NCBI GenBank assembly: GCA_012510625.1
Contig: JAAZHP010000239.1
Coordinates: 1-11,515 of the forward strand
DNA: 11,515 nt
Direction: 5' to 3'
Source: Bacillota bacterium
Lineage (GTDB): Bacteria; Bacillota; Dethiobacteria; DTU022
The notes beneath the pieces were generated by a model. The model was not told the origin of the DNA and did no database searches. It was given only the letters and a program-made list of their open reading frames with translations. Below are positions 5,692 through 11,515 of the stretch, piece after piece (position 1 is the stretch's first letter; each line of letters begins with the position of its first letter). The position numbers and the translations under genes were made by a program.

Positions 5692-7370
5692 ACGCCCACC
5701 CCCTTGAACTCATTTATCAGGCCGGGCGCAATCTGCACCCTGACCTGGAATATCTTTCCTACCCTGCTCCAGCCGCGGATCATGTTAAATTGCTCTGCCA
5801 GCTCCACGCGCGCCTCCTTCGCGTAGCTGCCGGCACCCTTCTTCTCTGCCAGGCGGGCCAGGTGCTCCAGGGCCAGCTCTTCGGCCCCGGCAAGCTGGAA
5901 GGTGGCGTGGTTGGGGATGGGTCCTTCAATCCCCTCCTGGTCGATGACAAAACGCTTCTGCTGGGTATCTGCATAAAGATGCACCGCCAGGGTTGGCCGC
6001 GCCACCGCGGCGCCAAGGGCGTTGGCTACCGGGGCCAGGCGGTGCACCGTGAAAGGAACCCCCATTCTCTCTGCCAGCAGAGGCACAATCATCGCCGCCG
6101 CCCCCCCGATTCCGATGAGCCGCTCCAGCTTGAAGCTGCGCCGGTTCACAATTTCCCAAACCTTGTAGGCCGGCTCATTTTCCCATTCGCGGAACATCCC
6201 CTCGATGAGGGCATGCAGCCGCGCTGTCACCTGCTCCACCACGGCGGCGGCAAGCTCTCGCGGCGCCATGTTGAGGGTTGAAGCCAGTTCTGCAACCGCC
6301 GATTTGCTGAGCTCCGCATCGCCTATGCCCAAAGAACCGTGGCAGTTGAAAGCATCGGTTACCGTTGCCGCCGGTCCGCCGAAGCAGGCCGCCGGACCGA
6401 GCCGTTCTGCGGCGATCTCCACCCGGCCCTCCCAGGCCTTTATGGCGCTGTCACCGCCCAGGGCCAGCGAGCGCAGGGCCAGGGCATGGATATGGGTAAA
6501 GCGGCCGTCGATGCAGGCTCCCCGCGAGGCGTGCAGCGGCTCTCCCTCTATCAGCAGGGCGATATCGGAGGTGGTTCCCCCGATGTCGATCATCACCGCA
6601 TTCTCTTTCCCGGGGCTTATCGCCACCGCGCCCATGGTGCTGGCGGCCGGCCCCGAATAGGCCGTCTCCAGCGGCCTCTGTCGTGATACCGCCAGCGGCA
6701 TCGTCCCTCCGTCGGCCTTGAGAATCTCCACCGGGGCGGTAAGGCCGCGCCGCTGTATGGCCTCTTCAACTCGGGAGGCAAATTCGTTCCACTGCGGCGC
6801 AGTCATGGCGCTGTAGTATGCTGTTGCCGCCCGGCGGGGAAAATTAAGGCGATCCGCCGTTTCGCTTCCCAGGGTTACCTTCGCTTCGGGATAGCGTTCG
6901 CGGATAGCTCCGGCCACCTCCTGCTCCAGGCTGCGGTTGCGGTGGGAGAATTTAGCCGCTACGGCAATGTGGCGGATCCCATTTTCTTTTATATTCTCAA
7001 TCACGGTATTGATCTCGGCTTCCGAGGTTTTCTCAGTAATTTTGCCCCTGAAATCGATGTTGCCCTGCAGAAAGTAGGTGTCCGGGGTGATCTTGTAAAA
7101 GCTGAAGGGAAGCCCCCTGCCGGGGATGAGAATCAGCGCCGTCCGGGCCCCGCTTCGCGTGGCCAGCAGGTTCGTCACCAGCGTTGTGCTGATCACCAGG
7201 CGCCGCACACCGGCCGCATCCCGCTCCTTCAGCAGTTCGTCCAGCACTTCCAGGATGCTTTCCGTCAAACCGCCGCCGCTGTGCTGCTTCTTTACACTCT
7301 TCTCCATGGTTCCGTTATGAATCAGCACCCCGTCGGTAGAGGTGCCTCCTACGTCGATTCCAAGGAGCAT
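5688..7370 (-). CDS. Hydantoinase/oxoprolinase A-type ATPase (HyuA-like), stand-alone
   Basis: The family (N-methylhydantoinase A, HyuA, 5-oxoprolinase N-terminal half) uses ATP to open or activate cyclic amide or carbonyl substrates, usually with a B subunit. The ASKHA-fold phosphate motifs are visible: phosphate 1 GIDVGGTSTDGVL (4-16), phosphate 2 IDIGGTTSDIALL (261-273) and an adenosine-type glycine motif GIGGAAAM (420-427). At 560 aa it is on the short side for HyuA, and no HyuB-like gene is next to it. ATG 7368-7370 has AAGGTGG about 8 nt upstream and a promoter at 7409-7437. It is the first gene of a tight two-gene operon with the HDAC-type deacetylase, which suggests they act on one amide-containing substrate or regulate each other. 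That link is inference. Confidence 0.88.
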   Translation of the reverse strand: MLLGIDVGGTSTDGVLIHNGTMEKSVKKQHSGGGLTESILEVLDELLKERDAAGVRRLVISTTLVTNLLATRSGARTALILIPGRGLPFSFYKITPDTYFLQGNIDFRGKITEKTSEAEINTVIENIKENGIRHIAVAAKFSHRNRSLEQEVAGAIRERYPEAKVTLGSETADRLNFPRRAATAYYSAMTAPQWNEFASRVEEAIQRRGLTAPVEILKADGGTMPLAVSRQRPLETAYSGPAASTMGAVAISPGKENAVMIDIGGTTSDIALLIEGEPLHASRGACIDGRFTHIHALALRSLALGGDSAIKAWEGRVEIAAERLGPAACFGGPAATVTDAFNCHGSLGIGDAELSKSAVAELASTLNMAPRELAAAVVEQVTARLHALIEGMFREWENEPAYKVWEIVNRRSFKLERLIGIGGAAAMIVPLLAERMGVPFTVHRLAPVANALGAAVARPTLAVHLYADTQQKRFVIDQEGIEGPIPNHATFQLAGAEELALEHLARLAEKKGAGSYAKEARVELAEQFNMIRGWSRVGKIFQVRVQIAPGLINEFKGVGV

Positions 7371-7408
7371 TGGCAGACCACCTTCCGGAAAATATTCGCG
7401 TTATTCTC

Positions 7409-7437
7409 ATTTTACCACATTCCACCCGGCATGTAAT
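7409..7437 (-). promoter_or_regulatory. Putative promoter of the hydantoinase-HDAC operon
   Basis: On the minus strand, ATTACA (7432-7437, 4/6 to -35) and TAAAAT (7409-7414, 5/6 to -10) are separated by exactly 17 bp. TGG precedes the -10, an extended -10 element. It lies about 39 bp before the ATG, with a good ribosome binding site between. Confidence 0.55.
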
Positions 7438-7499
7438 AATTCGGATAAAACCGCTTTTTTTTCTGTGGGGCTGGAAAAATGAGCGGGACACTAAGAGGA

Positions 7500-7558
7500 T
7501 TCTGCAGATTATTGCAGAACTAATCAAAAACCGGAACATCCCTTAAGGGGGAATCCGG
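7500..7558 (+). promoter_or_regulatory. Leader region of azlCD with two hairpins
   Basis: Hairpin 1 is TTCTGCA (7500-7506), loop GATTAT, TGCAGAA (7513-7519), with perfect 7-bp arms. Hairpin 2 spans 7531-7558: outer arms CCGGA and TCCGG enclose the self-complementary CCCTTAAGGG (7540-7549). No T-run follows, so a terminator is unlikely. I do not recognise a T-box or known riboswitch. They could be protein-binding sites or attenuation structures for the exporter genes. No convincing azlC promoter was found. Confidence 0.4.
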
Positions 7559-7603
7559 CTTACTATTTTAAAATAAATTACGGCAAGAGAGACCTTTACA
7601 CCC

Positions 7604-8293
7604 ATGATCAAGCACGAGCTGCAGCAAGGATTGAGAGACTCATTCCCCATTGTCCTGGGATATCTCCCGCTGGGTTTTACCTTTGGCGTGCTGGCCAGAG
7701 ATTCGGGACTCTCTCTTTTCCAGGCCGTTTCCATGTCGGCTCTCTGCTTCACCGGGGCCGGGCAGTTTATCGCCGTGGGGATGTTCAAGGCCGGCGGGTC
7801 GCTTATGGCCATCGTCCTGACCAATCTCCTCGTTAATTTGCGCTATGCCCTCTTTGCCGCTTCCACGGTGCCCTATTTGAAGGAGAGAATCCCTTCCGCT
7901 CTCGCCGCCGCTTTATCCTACGGGCTCACCGACGAGGTTTATGCCGTATCCATGAATCGCTACCGGACCTATCCGGCCACGGCATCCTATTTAATCGCCC
8001 TGGTCGCCTCCGCCCACCTGGGCTGGATCGGCAGCAGCCTTGCCGGAGCGATTCTCGGCAATTTCATAACCAGCACCGAGCGCCTGGGAATGAACTTCGC
8101 CCTGCCGGCCATGTATATCTCCCTGATGATCATTTTGATGCGGCGAAGATCCGATATCTATGCCGCCCTCGCCGCCTCTCTTACCGCCCTCCTGGTGGGA
8201 CACTTTATCCCCTCTACCATGGCCAATAACTTCAATATCATAGCCGCTACTCTTATCGGCGCCACACTGGGGGTAATTATTAATGAACGCTGA
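7604..8293 (+). CDS. azlC: AzlC-family branched-chain amino acid exporter, large subunit
   Basis: AzlC is the large membrane subunit of the AzlCD exporter of branched-chain amino acids (azaleucine resistance in B. subtilis). The 229-residue length is normal. Several hydrophobic segments run through the protein. Family motifs are the LPLGFTFGVLA segment near residue 21, FTGAGQF (49-55), NLLVNLRYALFAAS (74-87) and LTDEVYAV (108-115). The ATG has only a weak upstream purine run (AAGAGAGA), so initiation may be inefficient or controlled through the structured leader. It overlaps azlD by 11 bp. It is the only plus-strand operon in this minus-strand neighbourhood, which may mark an insertion between spoVK and hflX. 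Confidence 0.93.
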   Translation: MIKHELQQGLRDSFPIVLGYLPLGFTFGVLARDSGLSLFQAVSMSALCFTGAGQFIAVGMFKAGGSLMAIVLTNLLVNLRYALFAASTVPYLKERIPSALAAALSYGLTDEVYAVSMNRYRTYPATASYLIALVASAHLGWIGSSLAGAILGNFITSTERLGMNFALPAMYISLMIILMRRRSDIYAALAASLTALLVGHFIPSTMANNFNIIAATLIGATLGVIINER

Positions 8294-8606
8294 TATCTGG
8301 CTCATGATTTTCGGCGCGGCGCTGGCCAGCCTGGCCCCGCGAATAATCCCGGTCGCTATTTTTACGCGCCGCAAAATGCCACCCTGGCTCGAGAAATGGC
8401 TCTCTTTCGTCGCTCCCGCCGTCCTCGGCGCTCTTACCGCTGTGAGCATTCTCGCACCCGGCGGGGTAATTAACCTGGGCCGGGACAACCTCTACATCTG
8501 GGCTTTTCTCCCCACCTTCGCCGCAGGATTAATCACAAAAAGCATCTTTCTCACTTTGCTTGTGGGGATTGCCTCCATGGCCGCTCTGTTTCATTTCATG
8601 GGATGA
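8283..8606 (+). CDS. azlD: AzlD-family branched-chain amino acid exporter, small subunit
   Basis: AzlD is the small membrane partner of AzlC. The 107-residue protein is almost entirely hydrophobic, with about three to four membrane segments (roughly 4-25, 40-58, 69-88 and 89-105). The conserved APRIIP motif (about 18-23), typical of AzlD, is present. The ATG overlaps the azlC end and has GGGGG 8-9 nt upstream, indicating coupled translation and balanced subunits. Its TGA (8604-8606) is immediately followed by the TAA of the opposing GTPase-like gene (8607-8609), leaving no room for a terminator. Confidence 0.9.
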   Translation: MNADIWLMIFGAALASLAPRIIPVAIFTRRKMPPWLEKWLSFVAPAVLGALTAVSILAPGGVINLGRDNLYIWAFLPTFAAGLITKSIFLTLLVGIASMAALFHFMG

Positions 8607-9218
8607 TTAGCCGTTCAGGGAAGAAGCCTCGCCCAGGATAGCGCTCTGCAGCCTGGAGAAACCGGCCCGGGTCAGTGAAGAAATAAACAGCATTTTCCCG
8701 GAAACCGCAATGCGCGCCTGGTGGGAGTTAACGGGAAGGTCGGCCTTGCTGCCGGCAATTAAAAAAAGCTTTCCCTGCCACCGGCAGTAATCCGCAAGGT
8801 GTCTTCCTACCCGGTCGTCGAATTCGTGGCGGGCGGGATCGCCGCAGCTCAGATCGATCATCTGCAGGACCACTGCAGCGCTGTGAATTGCCTGCAGGGT
8901 TAGCAAAAGCGCGGACCTGCCGGAGCGCGGCAGCGGATTATTTTCTTTCAGAGAAGCGGTATCAATCAGGGCGATGCGCCGGTAGGGCTTCCGCTGCGGC
9001 AGGTGTACAGTGAAGGTGCGCACAACCCCGTTGCCGCGCCGCCCGTGATTAACCATCCTTTCCCGGGCGGCGTCCGGTGAAAGCGCCCCTCTTCCCTGCC
9101 CCGCGCCGCCGGACTGAGTATAGCTCAAAATGCGGGCGCCCAGGTACTCGGCGAAATTGATGCAGAAAAGAGTTTTTCCCACCCGGGCGGCTCCCACGAC
9201 GGCTATGCTCAGATTCAC
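8607..9218 (-). CDS. Small P-loop GTPase-like protein next to SpoVK
   Basis: A P-loop NTPase of 203 aa. Walker A/G1 is GAARVGKT (9-16). DTASL (86-90) fits a G3 (DxxG-like, but with Ser in the glycine position). GSKADL (156-161) is a G4-like SKAD in place of NKxD, and ISSL (179-182) stands where the G5 SA(K) motif is expected. G-motif order therefore matches TRAFAC GTPases but with divergent G3 and G4, so guanine specificity is uncertain. An arginine-, glycine-rich insert occupies 36-66. The GTG start (9216-9218) overlaps the TGA of the SpoVK-like gene, with GGTGG upstream, so the two should be made together. I know no family name for it. It may be an AAA+ partner or regulator, by inference from coupling only. 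Confidence 0.75.
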   Translation of the reverse strand: MNLSIAVVGAARVGKTLFCINFAEYLGARILSYTQSGGAGQGRGALSPDAARERMVNHGRRGNGVVRTFTVHLPQRKPYRRIALIDTASLKENNPLPRSGRSALLLTLQAIHSAAVVLQMIDLSCGDPARHEFDDRVGRHLADYCRWQGKLFLIAGSKADLPVNSHQARIAVSGKMLFISSLTRAGFSRLQSAILGEASSLNG

Positions 9219-10177
9219 TGCTCTTCCACCGCCAGGTCGGCTTCCTCGATGATGATCAGCTCTTCCCGGCTCAGCCGCTCCCGCCTGCTCAGTCGCAGCG
9301 CCTGCCGCCGGATCGACTTCTCCAGGATGTTGCGCACCAGGCGGGCATTGCTGAAGTTGAGATCCCTTTTCCGTTCCGCCAGGTAGCGCTGCAGCCTTTT
9401 CTTGGCCGCATCGGAGAGGCTGTAGTGGCGCTGCTGTGCCATCATTTCAGCGATCTCCAGGAGCTCGGCCACACTGTAATCGGGATAGGCAATCTGTATG
9501 GGAAAACGGGAACTCAGCCCCGGATTCAATTTCAAGAAAGCAGCCATTTCCCGGCGGTAACCGGCCAGGATGAGAATGAAATCGTGGCGGTTATCTTCCA
9601 TCGCCTTTACCAGCACGTCAATGGCCTCTTTGCCGAAGTCTTTCTCACCGCCCCGTCCCAGCGAATAGGCTTCATCAACAAAGAGGAGGCCGCCCATGGC
9701 CTTCTGGAGCTGCTCCCGCGTCTTCTGTGCAGTGTGGCCGATATATTCGCCCACCAGGTCGGCCCTCTCTACTTCCACCAGGTGGCCCCGCGCCAGGACC
9801 CCCAGCCCTTTAAACAGCCTGCCCAGGAGCCGGGCCACCGTGGTTTTACCGGTTCCCGGATTTCCGCTGAAAATCATGTGTAAAACAAGCTGTTCGCACT
9901 TGAGATGGTGAGCGGCCCGCTGTTGTCCGATCTCAATGTAAGCCTTGATCTCCTCCACGATCTGCTTTACCTCGGTCAGGCCCACAAGCTGCTTCAGCTC
10001 CCAGAACGCCGCCGCTGCAACGGCGCTGTCGCGCTGCAATTCCTCTCTTTTTACGCTGCCGGGCCGCAGTTCCCCCATCCGCTGCAGCGCTTCCAGCGTC
10101 CCCAGCTCGCCGCGCTCAATCTTCCGCCACAGGTGATTGTCAACCGGCGCATAAGGCTGCCTGGAAAGAAGATACAT
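9215..10177 (-). CDS. spoVK: SpoVK-like AAA+ ATPase (CbbX/SpoVK family)
   Basis: AAA+ ATPases of this family remodel protein complexes (CbbX acts on Rubisco); SpoVK is needed for late sporulation in B. subtilis, though its target is unknown. Residues 1-60 are an N-terminal region; the AAA module follows with Walker A GNPGTGKT (105-112), the pore-loop region YIGHTA (145-150), Walker B LLFVDEAYSL (164-173), sensor-1 region LILAGY (202-207) and arginine finger R224 in LSSRF. A longer frame opens at 10306, but that would run through the terminator at 10237-10264. The ATG at 10177 has AAAGGGG 7 nt upstream and yields 320 aa, close to the 322 aa of B. subtilis SpoVK. The stop overlaps the GTPase-like gene start. 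Other SpoVK/CbbX paralogues are possible. Confidence 0.88.
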   Translation of the reverse strand: MYLLSRQPYAPVDNHLWRKIERGELGTLEALQRMGELRPGSVKREELQRDSAVAAAAFWELKQLVGLTEVKQIVEEIKAYIEIGQQRAAHHLKCEQLVLHMIFSGNPGTGKTTVARLLGRLFKGLGVLARGHLVEVERADLVGEYIGHTAQKTREQLQKAMGGLLFVDEAYSLGRGGEKDFGKEAIDVLVKAMEDNRHDFILILAGYRREMAAFLKLNPGLSSRFPIQIAYPDYSVAELLEIAEMMAQQRHYSLSDAAKKRLQRYLAERKRDLNFSNARLVRNILEKSIRRQALRLSRRERLSREELIIIEEADLAVEEQ

Positions 10178-10205
10178 CCTCCCGCCCCTTTCAGTGCACT
10201 GTACC

Positions 10206-10235
10206 AGTATACGCAGCTCCAGGAGAAAGTGAGAA
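10206..10235 (-). promoter_or_regulatory. Possible promoter of the spoVK-GTPase operon
   Basis: On the minus strand, TTCTCA (10230-10235, 4/6) and TATACT (10206-10211, 5/6) are spaced by 18 bp, just after the terminator of the upstream gene. A 10-bp palindrome, CAGTGCACTG (10192-10201), follows and could be an operator or chance. A clear sporulation sigma-E pattern was not found. Confidence 0.35.
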
Positions 10236-10236
10236 A

Positions 10237-10264
10237 AAAAAGGCACCGGGAATGGTGCCTTTTT
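10237..10264. terminator. Strong bidirectional intrinsic terminator
   Basis: AAAAAGGCACC (10237-10247) pairs perfectly with GGTGCCTTTTT (10254-10264) around a 6-nt loop. On the minus strand a T-run of eight follows the GC stem. This is the terminator of the DUF1538-PII gene, whose stop is 20 bp upstream, and it separates that gene from spoVK. On the plus strand it also has a T-run. Confidence 0.88.
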
Positions 10265-10283
10265 ACAATAAGAAAAAGTTAAA

Positions 10284-11515
10284 TTAATTTTGGGGAGCAG
10301 CGCCATCTGAAAGCGTATCCTGCTCTGGAATCTTAACTATGGCCTCTGTGGTGGGCGCTATGAAAACTGCTATCTCGCCTTCCCGGGCCAGCAGCGGATC
10401 GCCCAGTAAATTGTCCGCAATGGTTTCGCTTAGATGAGCGCCGGTGATTAATAAAACGATCTCCTTCTCGGGGTGCAGCTCTACATGGATGATCGGCAGC
10501 AAAACTTTGTGATCCTCGTGAGTGCCTCTTCCGTGAATGATGGTAGCCCCCGTGGCGCCTGACAGGCGGGCCGCATCAACAACGCTTTCCGCAAAGCCCC
10601 TGTTTACAATGGCCATTATGCAGTTGTGCTGCAGCTCGTCTTCCGGCGAAGGAGAAGGCATATCTTCCTTATCTTCAACTGCCGGGTATTCAACCCGTGT
10701 ATGCCTGAACAGCGTTCCCAGCACCATGAGCGAAAATACCGGCGCCATCGCCACCATGGCAATGACTCCGAATCCGTCGATCATGACATCGGCTGACTCT
10801 ATAACCGAAGCCGCCCCTTGAGCAAAGGCCAGCACGAAAGTAGCCGTCATCGGGCCTGAAGCTACTCCGCCGGCGTCATAAGCGATCCCCACAAAAACCG
10901 GTTCAGATACAAATGAGAGCACGATGGCCATGGCAAATCCCGGGATAATAAAATACCACAGCTTAACCTCGGGAACGACAATTCTGACCATGGAAAGGGC
11001 AATGGCCAGGCCTACACCGATGGAAAGGGTTATGCGAATGAGATTGAGCGGTATGTGGCCGCTGGTTACCTCTTCTATTTGCTGGCCTAGTACGTGGACG
11101 GCCGGTTCAACCAGAACGACAATAAGGCCCATCAAAAAGCCGATCCCGATGAGAAGCCATTTGTTCATCCCGGCAAGCTCCATGCCAATAACCCGTCCCA
11201 TATCCATAAAACCGGAAGCCGCGGCGGTAAGGAAAAGAACAAGTCCCACCAGGGTCAGGAGAAGCCCCTTGATAATTCTGGAAAGCTCATCTTTGGACAA
11301 TTTGAATTTGGTAAAATTAAAAATGAAAAAAAGAATTGTTATGGGCAAAAGCGCTATGATCGATTCGACAAAGATAGTCGGTAGAACGTCCATTATTGGC
11401 CCCAGCACTCCTTCAGAAACAATGAATTCAACTTCGCTGCTCTGTATGTTTTTCTGCCCTGTGAGAACTGAGAGGAGCATCACGGCCAGAATCGGCCCGG
11501 CGCTCATAATGCCCA
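10284..11515 (-). CDS. DUF1538 membrane protein fused to a PII-like C-terminal domain (5' end outside window)
   Basis: The gene runs off the right edge: the frame is open to the last base, so the ATG at 11505-11507 is probably internal. Residues below count from that ATG. The opening segment SAGPILAVMLLSVL looks like the end of a first DUF1538 repeat (compare AMAPVFSLMVLGTLF at 253-267). A second complete repeat follows (about 35-270) with many membrane segments, the EPAVHVLGQQIEEVTSG motif (134-150) and EPVFVGIAYDAGGVASGP (202-219). An acidic linker (277-292) leads to a PII-like domain (about 294-393) with VNRGFAESVVDAARLSGATG, GATIIHGRGT and a C-terminal REGEIAVFIAP segment. The T-loop is short and has no Tyr51-like site. 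It may be a transporter gated by a nucleotide-sensing domain; the substrate is unknown. Confidence 0.82.
   Translation of the reverse strand, partial: GIMSAGPILAVMLLSVLTGQKNIQSSEVEFIVSEGVLGPIMDVLPTIFVESIIALLPITILFFIFNFTKFKLSKDELSRIIKGLLLTLVGLVLFLTAAASGFMDMGRVIGMELAGMNKWLLIGIGFLMGLIVVLVEPAVHVLGQQIEEVTSGHIPLNLIRITLSIGVGLAIALSMVRIVVPEVKLWYFIIPGFAMAIVLSFVSEPVFVGIAYDAGGVASGPMTATFVLAFAQGAASVIESADVMIDGFGVIAMVAMAPVFSLMVLGTLFRHTRVEYPAVEDKEDMPSPSPEDELQHNCIMAIVNRGFAESVVDAARLSGATGATIIHGRGTHEDHKVLLPIIHVELHPEKEIVLLITGAHLSETIADNLLGDPLLAREGEIAVFIAPTTEAIVKIPEQDTLSDGAAPQN

Noticed and set aside
10192..10201. CAGTGCACTG palindrome as a definite operator
   Set aside because: A 10-bp palindrome is expected by chance at this scale and matches no operator I can name; it is mentioned only beside the possible spoVK promoter.
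10178..10306. Longer N-terminus for the SpoVK-like protein starting at 10306
   Set aside because: It would translate through the intrinsic terminator and overlap the end of the DUF1538-PII gene. The ATG at 10177 gives a length close to B. subtilis SpoVK.

Overview
The window looks like chromosomal DNA of an endospore-forming Clostridia-type Firmicute, perhaps near the Peptococcaceae. The reasons are the genes themselves: a SpoVK-family AAA+ ATPase, hflX, a YnbB-type PLP enzyme and a Gram-positive-style LexA. Bacillus subtilis has a spoVK-hflX(ynbA)-ynbB run, and the same genes occur here in the same order on the minus strand, but with five other genes between spoVK and hflX. Coding DNA is fairly GC-rich, while the intergenic DNA is AT-rich and carries several kinds of short dispersed repeat. 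I name no species; this is inference from gene content.

Layout. Bases 1-449 have no gene I can support, only one 20-bp perfect palindrome. A small acidic ORF (450-647, minus) is divergent from lexA (776-1378, plus). lexA is convergent with the hflX-ynbB operon (minus), and a hairpin made of two opposed four-unit heptad arrays lies between them. ynbB overlaps hflX by 8 bp. hflX has no ATG, GTG or TTG start upstream of its conserved N-terminus, so CTG at 4023 is proposed. The 4034-4308 gap holds the hflX promoter and several repeat elements, including a 31-bp repeat, 36-bp gap, 31-bp repeat unit that resembles a CRISPR relic.

Next on the minus strand is a two-gene operon with a 4-bp stop/start overlap: a stand-alone hydantoinase/oxoprolinase A-type ATPase (5688-7370) and a histone-deacetylase-fold amidohydrolase (4309-5691). 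The amidohydrolase has a cysteine-rich C-terminal extension, and its last residues are encoded by a heptad repeat. azlC and azlD (7604-8606, plus) encode a branched-chain amino acid exporter behind a leader with two hairpins. Their stop codon directly abuts the stop codon of the opposing gene.

That opposing pair (minus) is a SpoVK-like AAA+ ATPase and a small P-loop GTPase-like protein, joined by a GTGA overlap. A strong bidirectional terminator separates them from the gene at the right edge. That gene is a DUF1538 membrane protein fused to a C-terminal PII-like domain; its 5' part lies outside the window.

The candidates most worth following as undescribed biology are the HDAC-like enzyme with Cys-rich tail plus lone hydantoinase ATPase, the SpoVK-like AAA+ plus GTPase pair, the DUF1538-PII fusion, and the CRISPR-like relic.
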